Origin: Pseudanabaena sp.
GTDB taxonomy: Bacteria > Cyanobacteriota > Cyanobacteriia > Pseudanabaenales > Pseudanabaenaceae
Assembly (NCBI GenBank): GCA_003249035.1
Contig: QBMK01000023.1
Location: 1 to 37,541 of the forward strand
DNA: 37,541 nucleotides
Reading direction: 5' to 3'
The first letter of the stretch is position 1. Every line of letters begins with the position of its first letter. The notes under the pieces were generated by a model. It was not told where the DNA came from and ran no database searches. It saw nothing but the letters and a program-made list of their open reading frames with translations. This document shows positions 26,873 through 33,761 of this stretch, piece by piece. Both the position numbers and the translations under genes were made by a program.

Positions 26873-27613
26873 ATGACTCAAGCCACACAAGCGTCGCTGC
26901 GAGAGCAACAATATCCCCTCATTCGCGATTTAGCTAATTGTATCGAATCTGTATGGTGGGAAAACTTAGATTTATCGGACTATCAAGTTCCAGAAGATCT
27001 TGGCTATGTTGAGGGTGCTTTAGAGGGTGAGCGCCTAGTGATTGAGAATCATTGCTACAGTACACCACAATTTCGGAAGCTACATTTAGAGCTAGCCAGA
27101 GTTGGCAGTGGATTAGATATTCTGCACTGTGTGATGTTTCCTAATCCTAAATATGGCATTCCCATCTTTGGAGCCGATTTAGTCGGTGGTCGTGGCAGTA
27201 TTAGCGCCGCGATCGCAGATTTATCGCCTGTACATCCTGAACGCGCTTTACCGCGCAGTTACTACAAGGCTTTGTCGAGTTTGCCTGCAATGCAGTTTGA
27301 GCAGACTCGTGAGTTGCCACAATGGGGCGATATTTTTTCCGATTTCTGTTTGTTTGTGCGTCCAATGGGCGAGCAAGAAGAGGCTAACTTTTTGCAAAGA
27401 GTGCGTGAATATTTGACTTTGCATTGTCAGCTTGCAGTGGCGACCGAGCCGTTAACGACTTCTGTGGAAATCGATCAGATTTTGGCGGGTCAGCGTTATT
27501 ACTGCGAGAAGCAACAGCAAAACGATAAAACGCGCCGAGTTCTCGAAAAGTCCTTTGGCACAGAATGGACTGAGCGTTACATGACGACAATGTTGTTTGA
27601 TTTCGTCGCATAA
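26873..27613 (+). CDS. pcyA: phycocyanobilin:ferredoxin oxidoreductase
   Basis: 246 residues. It reduces biliverdin IX-alpha to phycocyanobilin in two two-electron steps with ferredoxin, supplying the bilin for phycocyanin and for bilin photoreceptors. Active-site residues match the Synechocystis enzyme with a shift of three: Glu73 in KLHLELA, His85 in ILHCVMFP, Asp102 in IFGADLVGG. The C-terminus WTERYMTTMLFDFVA is typical. It is preceded by a perfect L box and lies between the regulator genes and the phycocyanin operon. Its gap to cpcB (about 2.5 kb) is full of inserted elements. Confidence 0.97.
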   Translation: MTQATQASLREQQYPLIRDLANCIESVWWENLDLSDYQVPEDLGYVEGALEGERLVIENHCYSTPQFRKLHLELARVGSGLDILHCVMFPNPKYGIPIFGADLVGGRGSISAAIADLSPVHPERALPRSYYKALSSLPAMQFEQTRELPQWGDIFSDFCLFVRPMGEQEEANFLQRVREYLTLHCQLAVATEPLTTSVEIDQILAGQRYYCEKQQQNDKTRRVLEKSFGTEWTERYMTTMLFDFVA

Positions 27614-27708
27614 ATCTAGAGATTCTCTATCAACAATTTTGCAACAATTAATCTTGAGAGAAGCAATAAATGCTCATCTCTTTTTTGTCTTTAAAAGCTG
27701 GAGATTGA

Positions 27709-27772
27709 GATCCTCGACTTTTTGTGTGACTAGCAAAGGCTATCTGTAATTCCAAAGAAAAAGTCGTGGATC
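27709..27772. repeat. inverted repeat after pcyA
   Basis: GATCCTCGACTTTTT (27709-27723) pairs with AAAAAGTCGTGGATC (27758-27772), 14 of 15 positions. The loop is 34 bases. It could be a long-loop terminator of pcyA or a decayed short element. Confidence 0.5.
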
Positions 27773-27788
27773 TGTGCATTCAATGACG

Positions 27789-27928
27789 AATTACCACCAG
27801 CAATTCTCATTATGAAAAACGATGTTTTTGAAACCCTTATACAAAGAGGCTTTAACAATTATTTACAAACCTGCAAATCGCTGAAAGTCAGTAAACTCGT
27901 TCCATAATGAGAATTGCTGAATTACCAC
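27789..27928. mobile_element. 122-bp MITE with 17-bp inverted repeats and 9-bp target duplication
   Basis: CAGCAATTCTCATTATG (27798-27814) and its perfect complement (27903-27919) bound a 122-bp insert with no reading frame. It is flanked by the direct repeat AATTACCAC (27789-27797 and 27920-27928), a clean 9-bp target-site duplication. Removing the insert and one copy of the repeat restores a sequence found uninterrupted at 29529-29548. A 9-bp duplication fits several DDE transposase families; the source IS is not in the window. Confidence 0.85.
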
Positions 27929-27967
27929 CCAACGATCTCAAAGAATAAACAAGCGATCGCGCTGAAA

Positions 27968-28170
27968 GGTACTGGTTCCGTCGCATGTGGAAGAAAAGCA
28001 TAGCAAGAGTTACGTCTTTAATTGAAAGAACCTTGTATGGTAGTAACCTAACGCAAAAATAGGGCATAAAGGCACTTTTGCTCAAAAATCTCTTAGTCCG
28101 CTTTGGCAGCAGAATCCTGCTCTCTTTGCTTAATTGGACTTTCTACTCCTCACTCGACGGAACCAGTGCC
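27968..28170. mobile_element. 203-bp element with 16-bp inverted ends
   Basis: GGTACTGGTTCCGTCG (27968-27983) pairs with CGACGGAACCAGTGCC (28155-28170), 15 of 16 positions. The interior has no convincing gene. I could not see a target duplication. It is probably a non-autonomous transposon remnant, 40 bases from the integron cassette. Confidence 0.6.
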
Positions 28171-28203
28171 TTCATTCTTTAAATCAGAAATATCTGAATG
28201 TTG

Positions 28204-28262
28204 GTATAACGTTTGAGTTCAGCGGCGCGCGTTAGCGCGTCCGATGGAACGAATTGTTAGGC
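28204..28262 (-). other. attC recombination site of the integron cassette
   Basis: Read on the minus strand: R'' core GCCTAAC (28256-28262), then AATTCGTTC. An imperfect stem follows with complementary CGG/CCG and CGCG/CGCG blocks around TAA, then GAACTCAAAC and the R' core GTTATAC (28204-28210). Extra-helical bases are where attC sites have them. The R' half is off consensus (GTTRRRY) at one base, as expected if its last six bases come from the host target and not from a neighbouring cassette. Confidence 0.8.
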
Positions 28263-29231
28263 GTTACGGCCGGTTCAGGACGGCGACGCTTACATTCACT
28301 TAGCCCACTGCCTTCGCTCCTATCGCTTGCCAGCATTCTGCCGCAGGAAATCAAGGATGTGCATTGCGGTGGTATCCGGCTGCTCCAAAAGCAGGAGATG
28401 AGCTGCACCGGGCACGGTGACCAGCGTCGCCCGGTCGCCCAGTTCCTTCTGAAGCTCAACCCCGTTTTCGGGGGGCGCGATTTGGTCGTTGGCCCCCTGC
28501 ACGATCAGATACTTGGTCTGCCCCGGAGGTGCCCACCAAGCCTTCAGCGGGGTAGCTTCCGCAGCAGCCATTTCGATTTTCGCCGCGCCGGGAGAGAGGG
28601 AGGGCTTGAAAAGGTTCCAGACTCGGGCGGAATCTGCCGGGGTCGCCACCAGGTATGGCATGACCGCCAAAATATCGGATTCGCTGGACGCTGGGTTGAA
28701 GATAATCCTTACCGCGCGCGCGGCCGCTGGTTTGGGCTGAATCTTGCCCCCCGCCACCAGCATACGGGCCACGCGGTTGCCGAAGTCGTTTCCTACCACG
28801 TGAACTGGTCCCAATTTCAGGGCCTGGATCACGCCCGCTACATCATCCGCATTCGTTTGGAGCGTCACGCCTTCGCTCGGCCCCGTGCTCTTGCCCGAAC
28901 CTCGGAAGTTGATGCCGACTACGTGGTAGCCAGCCTTGGCGAGTGCCTCCGCCAGACCGTCCAGATAACCCACGGTCAAGGTTCCACCGGGAAGTAAGAC
29001 GATCGGTTCACCTTCGCCACGGCTGAAGTATTCGATTTTCGACTCGGCCAGCTTCACAATGCCTTCCTTTCCGTGGCTGGGCGCAGTCTGAGCGTGCGCG
29101 GTCGATATTGCCAGCGCGCTGAAGAGTGCAATGGTGAGTAAGATTAGTCTGCGGGTGGTTCTCATAGGTGTATTGCCTGCGTTTTGTGTCTTTGCGCTAG
29201 CGGGAGGATGAAGACGCTTGGAAACGCCTAA
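28210..29231 (-). mobile_element. solitary integron gene cassette
   Basis: On the minus strand the segment starts at the TTAGGC half of a G^TTAGGC core (29226-29232). It holds one gene (28320-29165) and ends with an attC. Circularising 28210-29231 would rebuild a perfect GTTAGGC R' core. The segment is visibly more GC-rich than the flanks and has different codon use. No integrase gene, attI or second cassette is in the window, so it appears to have been placed at a secondary site (AG^TTATAC). Confidence 0.8.
28320..29165 (-). CDS. secreted alpha/beta hydrolase carried on the integron cassette
   Basis: 281 residues. A Sec signal peptide (RRLILLTIALFSALAISTAHA, cleavage near residue 25) sends it to the periplasm or outside. 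It has an alpha/beta-hydrolase fold: IVLLPGG, VVGINFRGSGKS, the elbow VHVVGNDFGNRVA, then GANDQIAPP and GAAHLLLLEQPD. The elbow has Asp127 where esterases have Ser, as in epoxide hydrolases and haloalkane dehalogenases, so one of those chemistries is likelier than lipase activity. GC-rich codons mark it as foreign. There is no clear Shine-Dalgarno, which is common in cassettes. Substrate unknown. Confidence 0.85.
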   Translation of the reverse strand: MRTTRRLILLTIALFSALAISTAHAQTAPSHGKEGIVKLAESKIEYFSRGEGEPIVLLPGGTLTVGYLDGLAEALAKAGYHVVGINFRGSGKSTGPSEGVTLQTNADDVAGVIQALKLGPVHVVGNDFGNRVARMLVAGGKIQPKPAAARAVRIIFNPASSESDILAVMPYLVATPADSARVWNLFKPSLSPGAAKIEMAAAEATPLKAWWAPPGQTKYLIVQGANDQIAPPENGVELQKELGDRATLVTVPGAAHLLLLEQPDTTAMHILDFLRQNAGKR

Positions 29232-29384
29232 CTATGTAATATCTTGCAGATTACAGGATAAATACTTGTATGAGGTAAATATCACTCAACTTTTCAGATA
29301 AAGCAACCAATAAGTGTAATAACAAGATTTTTGCAGGAAATTATACCTGAATAGAGTTTTATCGATCAAAATGCAACATAACAT

Positions 29385-29524
29385 CAGCAATTCTCATTAT
29401 GACTTTTGATTTTCCTAAGCAGTCAAATTTTGAACGAAGGAATCCACTTTTCAAAGATTGCTATTGCGATATCCTCAATAATTGCCGCCAGATCAAGACA
29501 AAGTTTTCATAATGAGAATCACTG
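29385..29524. mobile_element. second copy of the CAGCAATTCTCATTATG element, 140 bp
   Basis: Left end CAGCAATTCTCATTATG (29385-29401) is identical to the first MITE; the right end CATAATGAGAATCACTG (29508-29524) matches 15 of 17 positions. The interior differs in sequence and length. No 9-bp duplication is seen. Five bases after it lies an uninterrupted copy (29529-29548) of the sequence that the first MITE split. Confidence 0.7.
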
Positions 29525-29849
29525 GTAGATGACGAATTACCACCCAACAATAGATAATTGCTAAGCAGATTATGTCGCAATGTTCTTAACAATTATCGAT
29601 CTATCGGTTTGATTTTTAATTTCCTCAAGTGAAGTCACACCTCGCAAATTGGCATTACGGACAATTCCTATAAATGAGAATGGCTAAAAATGTTGGTTTG
29701 TTATCAATCTTTATATTAAGAAATAAGATCAAATAAAACGAATAATTTACAATTGCTGATTAGGTAGAAATTCCTAGAGTGATTGGCTGATAAAGGCTTA
29801 CAGAAATACGTCAAATTTTAAATTAATTCCATAAACAACAGTTCTTGGT
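29525..29849. other. non-coding stretch before the cpcB L box
   Basis: It holds the 20-bp intact repeat at 29529-29548 (ATGACGAATTACCACCCAAC) and, near 29670-29686, a half-copy of the MITE end (TAAATGAGAATGGCT). Otherwise it is AT-rich with no gene that I can support. Confidence 0.5.
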
Positions 29850-29867
29850 TTGCACAAAATCTGCACA
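29850..29867 (+). promoter_or_regulatory. L box (RcaC-binding direct repeat) upstream of cpcB
   Basis: TTGCACA-AAAT-CTGCACA: 11-base spacing as in the pcyA copy, one mismatch in the second heptamer. It lies 242 bases before the cpcB ATG, leaving room for a long leader. It matches the established RcaC target upstream of the red-light-induced phycocyanin operon (cpc2) in Fremyella. Confidence 0.8.
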
Positions 29868-30109
29868 AATTAGTTGTTTTAATCAATTCAATCCCAAAGC
29901 CATTTGAATAACTCAACTGGAAACAGTTAAGGTTTCGCTCTCTTAAGTAAATTGGATAGATTGGTTATCGTTTAATCAATTAAAACTTAGGAATCTATAT
30001 ATTTTGAAGATATTGATTGCAGATATTAATTGCAGTTCTATATCACAAAGTAATAGAAGGGTTGGGAGTCATAACAAAACTTATATATTAAACAAGGAGA
30101 TTCTTTAGA

Positions 30110-30628
30110 ATGCTAGATGCTTTTACTAAAGTAGTTGCCCAAGCCGACACTCGTGGTGCTTTTGTATCTGATTCACAAGTTGACGCACTAAAGCAATTAG
30201 TTGCTGATGGAACCAAGCGTTTGGACGTAGTTAACCGCATTACCGCAAGCTCTTCATCCATCGTCACCGACGCAGCTCGTGCTTTGTTTGAAGATCAGCC
30301 TCAATTGATCGCTCCTGGTGGAAATGCATACACCCATCGTCGTATCGCTGCATGTATGCGCGACATGGACATCATCCTTCGCTATGTAACCTACGCAGTA
30401 TTCTCTGGCGATGCAAGCGTTTTGGAAGATCGTTGCCTCAATGGTTTGCGTGAAACCTACAGTGCATTGGGCGTACCTGGTGGATCTGTTGCAGTTGGCA
30501 TCGAAAAGATGAAATCAGCAGCGATCGCACTTGCTAACGATCCTAATGGCGTAACCCGTGGCGATTGCAGCGCATTGATGTCTGAACTCGCTAGCTACTT
30601 CGACAAAGCAGCAGCAGCAGTCGGCTAA
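30110..30628 (+). CDS. cpcB: C-phycocyanin beta subunit
   Basis: 172 residues, the exact length of CpcB. The bilin cysteines are Cys82 (AACMRDMDI) and Cys153 (GDCSALM), and Asn72 (the gamma-N-methylated residue) is in GGNAYT. The Cys50/61 site of phycoerythrin beta is absent, so this is phycocyanin. It pairs with CpcA in the rods of the phycobilisome and carries two phycocyanobilins. Shine-Dalgarno AAGGAGA lies at 30094-30100. First gene of the operon cpcB-cpcA-linker-linker-cpcD, which has the same order as the red-light-inducible cpc2 operon of Fremyella. Confidence 0.97.
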   Translation: MLDAFTKVVAQADTRGAFVSDSQVDALKQLVADGTKRLDVVNRITASSSSIVTDAARALFEDQPQLIAPGGNAYTHRRIAACMRDMDIILRYVTYAVFSGDASVLEDRCLNGLRETYSALGVPGGSVAVGIEKMKSAAIALANDPNGVTRGDCSALMSELASYFDKAAAAVG

Positions 30629-30704
30629 TCATTAATTTCTTAAATTAATTTTTCCTTTTTCCTTTTCAAAACATCTCATATAAATTCCTAGAGGTACATT
30701 AAGT

Positions 30705-31193
30705 ATGAAAACTCCTTTAACAGAAGCCGTCTCTACAGCCGATTCACAAGGTCGCTATCTTGGCGTTCCTGAAATGCAAGCTGCATTTGGTCGTTTACGC
30801 ACAGCGGCTGCTAGCCTTGATGCTGCTAAAGGATTGAGCGCTAAAGCTTCCAGCTTGGCCGAAGGTGCAGCAAATGCTGTTTACCAAAAATATCCCTACA
30901 CCACCCAACAGTCTGGCAACAACTTCGCTTCCACCCCTCGCGGTAAAGCAAAGTGCGTTCGTGACATCGGCTACTACGTCCGCATGATCACCTACTGCTT
31001 GATTGCTGGTAGCACTGGTCCTATGGATGACTATCTAGTAAGTGGTTTGACCGAAATCAACCGTGCATTCGATCTTTCTCCTAGCTGGTATGTTGAAGCT
31101 TTGAAATCAATCAAGGCTAATCATGGCTTGAGCGGAGACGCTGCTTTGGAAGCTAATTCCTACATCGACTATGCAATCAATGCACTAAGCTAA
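30705..31193 (+). CDS. cpcA: C-phycocyanin alpha subunit
   Basis: 162 residues, the family length. It begins [17 protein letters not shown], has the bilin Cys84 in [12 protein letters not shown], and ends [14 protein letters not shown]. It forms the alpha-beta heterodimer with CpcB. The 76-base spacer to cpcB includes the ribosome-binding stretch CTAGAGGT. Two strong hairpins follow before the linker genes, which should keep linker mRNA lower than cpcBA mRNA. Confidence 0.97.
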   Translation: MKTPLTEAVSTADSQGRYLGVPEMQAAFGRLRTAAASLDAAKGLSAKASSLAEGAANAVYQKYPYTTQQSGNNFASTPRGKAKCVRDIGYYVRMITYCLIAGSTGPMDDYLVSGLTEINRAFDLSPSWYVEALKSIKANHGLSGDAALEANSYIDYAINALS

Positions 31194-31276
31194 TCGGTTT
31201 TCTTCTAGAGATAATGATTGGCATCGCTTTGTGTCGCCAATCATTATCCTAAAATGTCAAAGTATATGAAAACCCC

Positions 31277-31318
31277 GAAAACGGTAAGTACGCCCTGCGG
31301 GGAGCACTTACCGTTTTC
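31277..31318 (+). terminator. hairpin 1 after cpcA
   Basis: GAAAACGGTAAGT (31277-31289) pairs with ACTTACCGTTTTC (31306-31318), with a CCCTGCGGG mini-stem in the loop. TTTG follows. Likely partial terminator or 3'-end stabiliser of cpcBA mRNA. Confidence 0.75.
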
Positions 31319-31364
31319 TTTGTTCAATAGGGTTTGCGGAATTTCGCAAATCCTATTGAACAAA
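31319..31364 (+). terminator. hairpin 2 after cpcA
   Basis: 20-bp arms (31319-31338 and 31345-31364) with one G-U pair around GAATTT. It directly abuts hairpin 1 and lies 43 bases before the linker start codon. Tandem stem-loops between cpcA and linker genes are a known way to set subunit-to-linker ratio. Confidence 0.75.
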
Positions 31365-31406
31365 AGCATTTAAAAAAATTTGTTAAAAAAATTTGGGAGC
31401 TTAGAT

Positions 31407-32225
31407 ATGACAAGTTCTTCGGCGGCAACCCGTTTAGGGTTCGAGCCTTTTGTGAATACTTCTCCTGTGGAGTTGCGGGCTAACTGGACTGGAGCTGATG
31501 TCATTGCCGTAATTACTGCAGCTAATCGGCAGGTTTTTGGTAACGATCATTTGATGGCATCAGAACGCCTGACAAGTGCTGAGTCATTGCTTGCTAGTGG
31601 CAATATATCGGTACGCGATTTTGTCCGGGCTCTAGCTCAGTCAGACCTTTATCGGACAAAGTTCTTTTCCACTGTTCCAAATACTCGTTTTATTGAGTTG
31701 AACTTCAAGCATCTTTTGGGACGTGCTCCCAATGATGAAGCGGAGATCGTAGAACATCTCGATCGCTACATCGAACATGGATATGAAGCAGAAATCAATT
31801 CATATATTGATTCAGCTGAATATCAAGATAATTTTGGCGAGTCGATTGTTCCCTATTTCCGTGGGTTTGCATACCAAACTGGACAGAGAACCGTAGGTTT
31901 TACTCGCATGTTCCAGATTTATCGTGGCTATGCCAATAGCGATCGCACTCAATCCAAGAACAAATCAACTTGGCTAAATGAGGGTATCGCGCAGAATGCA
32001 GCTAATGCCATTCGCACTCCCCACTATGGGCAAGCGCTAACTGGTACTACTGGAGATGATCGCGGACAAATGTATCGTGTACGCGCTATCCAAGCCGATA
32101 ACGGACGGACTACCCAAATTCGCCGTAGTGTTAGTGAGTACTTGGTTTCCTATGACCAACTTTCACCAACTCTACAAAGGTTGAATAACCGTGGAAGCCG
32201 CATTACGCAGATTTCTCTAGCTTAA
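31407..32225 (+). CDS. cpcC: phycocyanin rod linker, first (CpcC/CpcH type)
   Basis: 272 residues. PBS_linker_poly domain at about 15-150 ([51 protein letters not shown]) and a C-terminal CpcD-like domain (about 218-270, QMYRVRAIQ ... [21 protein letters not shown]). It joins phycocyanin hexamers in the rod. ATG 31407 is chosen because GGGAG stands 7 bases before it; the frame is open to a TTG at 31380. Its position matches cpcH2 of the Fremyella cpc2 operon. Confidence 0.93.
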   Translation: MTSSSAATRLGFEPFVNTSPVELRANWTGADVIAVITAANRQVFGNDHLMASERLTSAESLLASGNISVRDFVRALAQSDLYRTKFFSTVPNTRFIELNFKHLLGRAPNDEAEIVEHLDRYIEHGYEAEINSYIDSAEYQDNFGESIVPYFRGFAYQTGQRTVGFTRMFQIYRGYANSDRTQSKNKSTWLNEGIAQNAANAIRTPHYGQALTGTTGDDRGQMYRVRAIQADNGRTTQIRRSVSEYLVSYDQLSPTLQRLNNRGSRITQISLA

Positions 32226-32231
32226 TGCATT

Positions 32232-32382
32232 AACTCAGTTTGTTAAAATTACTGAAAGCAGTAATTTTATATGACTTACGCATCGGGTAGATATGTCGTG
32301 GGCTTTTTTGCCTACGACGCATCTACCTAAAAACCAGTATAGTAGTTAGTCATGCGTAAGCCTTATTTTAATAAACTGAGTT
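32232..32382. repeat. nested palindromic element between the two linker genes
   Basis: Outer arms AACTCAGTTTGTTAAAAT (32232-32249) and its complement at 32365-32382, one G-U. Inside, CTTACGCAT (32275-32283) pairs with ATGCGTAAG (32352-32360). Inside that, GGTAGAT/ATCTACC and GTCGTGGGC/GCCTACGAC form a hairpin. Either a transposon-derived MITE (TGACTTACGCAT is a familiar end) nested in a palindrome, or a large structured intercistronic RNA. Confidence 0.65.
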
Positions 32383-32423
32383 TGATTCCAATTTGCTTAA
32401 ATATTAAAGGAGAATAAAATATA

Positions 32424-33284
32424 GTGATTACCAATGCTGCTTCCCGTTTGGGGATTTCTGCTTATAGCGATAGCAGTCCAACAGAACTCCGTCCTAACTG
32501 GACACCAGAAGATGCTAAAACAGTTGTTAACGCTGTCTATCGCCATGTGTTGGGTAACGATCACATCATGGCATTTGAGCGTTTAACAGCACTTGAGTCT
32601 TTGCTAAATAATGGGCAAATCACCGTTCGTGATTTTGTGCGTGCAGTAGCGAAGTCAGAACTTTACAAAAACAAGTTTCTCTATCCTAACTTTCATACCC
32701 GCGTGATTGAGTTGAACTTCAAGCATTTATTGGGACGCGCTCCTTATAATGAAGCTGAAGTCATCGAGCATCTCGATCGCTATCAAAACGAAGGCTATGA
32801 CGCTGATATCGATTCTTATATTGATTCAGCCGAGTATGAAGCTAATTTTGGCGATTCGACCGTACCTTACTATCGCGGTTTCGAGAACAAAGTTGGCGAT
32901 CAAACTACTGGCTTTACCAGAATGTTCCGTCTCTATCGTGGCTATGCCAACAGCGATCGCTCTCAAATTGAAGGCAATAATTCCAGACTAGCGGCTGAAC
33001 TTGCTCAAAACAGTGCTTCTGCGATCGTGGGAGCTTCTGGCGGCAGTGATGGCTGGGCATATCGCTCTGCGAAAGGTTCCATGGCTACCCGTGCATTTGG
33101 TCGCTCTTCTACAGGTTCAGGCGATCGCCTTTACCGTATTGAAGTCTCCGCAGTTTCTCTGCCTCGATATCCTAAAGTGCGTCGCAGTAACCGTGAGTAC
33201 ATCGTGTCCTACGAGCAGTTGAATAGCACTTTGCAACGCATCAATAAAATGGGTGGCAAAGTAGCCAGTGTAACGACTGTTTAA
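32424..33284 (+). CDS. cpcC: phycocyanin rod linker, second (CpcC/CpcI type)
   Basis: 286 residues, a paralogue of the preceding linker: [51 protein letters not shown] and a C-terminal CpcD domain (RLYRIEVSA ... [22 protein letters not shown]). GTG start at 32424 behind a strong AAAGGAG (32407-32413). The pair probably occupies successive disks of the rod. Its position matches cpcI2. The middle region (about 190-230, rich in Ser, Gly and Ala) is longer than in the first linker. Confidence 0.93.
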   Translation: MITNAASRLGISAYSDSSPTELRPNWTPEDAKTVVNAVYRHVLGNDHIMAFERLTALESLLNNGQITVRDFVRAVAKSELYKNKFLYPNFHTRVIELNFKHLLGRAPYNEAEVIEHLDRYQNEGYDADIDSYIDSAEYEANFGDSTVPYYRGFENKVGDQTTGFTRMFRLYRGYANSDRSQIEGNNSRLAAELAQNSASAIVGASGGSDGWAYRSAKGSMATRAFGRSSTGSGDRLYRIEVSAVSLPRYPKVRRSNREYIVSYEQLNSTLQRINKMGGKVASVTTV

Positions 33285-33294
33285 ACAACATTAT

Positions 33295-33336
33295 TTTTTG
33301 TTTTCAAATGAGTGTGTACTCATTTGAAAACAAAAA
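33295..33336 (+). terminator. hairpin after the second linker
   Basis: 19-bp perfect arms (TTTTTGTTTTCAAATGAGT and complement) around GTGT. Probably an intercistronic stabiliser or weak terminator before cpcD. Confidence 0.7.
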
Positions 33337-33357
33337 GCAATCCAATTAAGGGTTTTA

Positions 33358-33390
33358 AGTTTTCATTTTGCCTACGGTAAAATGAAAACT
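33358..33390 (+). repeat. second small hairpin before cpcD
   Basis: AGTTTTCATTTTGCC, loop TAC, GGTAAAATGAAAACT, with one G-U pair. With the hairpin at 33295 it forms a tandem pair, echoing the pair after cpcA. Confidence 0.65.
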
Positions 33391-33462
33391 GCAATAGTAT
33401 GTGTATCTAAAAGGTGCGCATATTAATCAATTTCAACAATCTATAATTGAAAATTTGTTTTT

Positions 33463-33693
33463 ATGATACCTCCAACTTCAACTTCAGATACTCGTTTCTT
33501 TGTCTATGAGGTAGCAGGGCTTAATCGCTATCAGCAACCTGAAAATAGTAATTATGTTATTCGCCCTAGCGATAATGTTTTTGTCCAAGTGCCTTACAAT
33601 CGCATGAATGAAAAAATGCGAAGCATCACCCGCCTCGGTGGCACAATTGTGAGCATTCGTCCTCTCAATGAGCATTTGCCTGAAGGCGAGTAA
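33463..33693 (+). CDS. cpcD: phycocyanin rod-capping linker CpcD
   Basis: 76 residues, a bare CpcD domain: RFFVYEVAGLNRYQ, VQVPYNRMNEKMRSITRLGGTIVSIRPL. It caps the core-distal end of the rod and limits rod length. Last gene of the phycocyanin operon, ending 27 bases before a bidirectional terminator. Confidence 0.93.
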   Translation: MIPPTSTSDTRFFVYEVAGLNRYQQPENSNYVIRPSDNVFVQVPYNRMNEKMRSITRLGGTIVSIRPLNEHLPEGE

Positions 33694-33720
33694 TTTATAG
33701 AAATCGATAAATTGCTACCC

Positions 33721-33761
33721 AAAAGATGAGTGGCGGCGCTAAGCGCCGCCACTCATCTTTT
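33721..33761. terminator. bidirectional terminator of cpcD and recJ
   Basis: 19-bp perfect arms AAAAGATGAGTGGCGGCGC and complement around TAA. The recJ stop codon (minus, 33753-33755) is inside the right arm. Confidence 0.9.

Noticed and set aside
27888-28085. Minus-strand 65-codon frame between MITE and 203-bp element
   Set aside because: It spans the ends of two different elements and has no protein similarity that I recognise.
28254-28997. 247-codon plus-strand open frame antisense to the cassette hydrolase
   Set aside because: Long open antisense frames are expected in GC-rich genes; the minus strand has a signal peptide, hydrolase motifs and an attC on the correct side.
30110-30628. 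Reading cpcB as phycoerythrin beta (cpeB) or phycoerythrocyanin beta
   Set aside because: Length 172, Cys82/Cys153 only, no Cys50/61 and no phycoerythrin insertion. PEC-beta cannot be told apart by cysteines, but the linker and cpcD context is that of phycocyanin.
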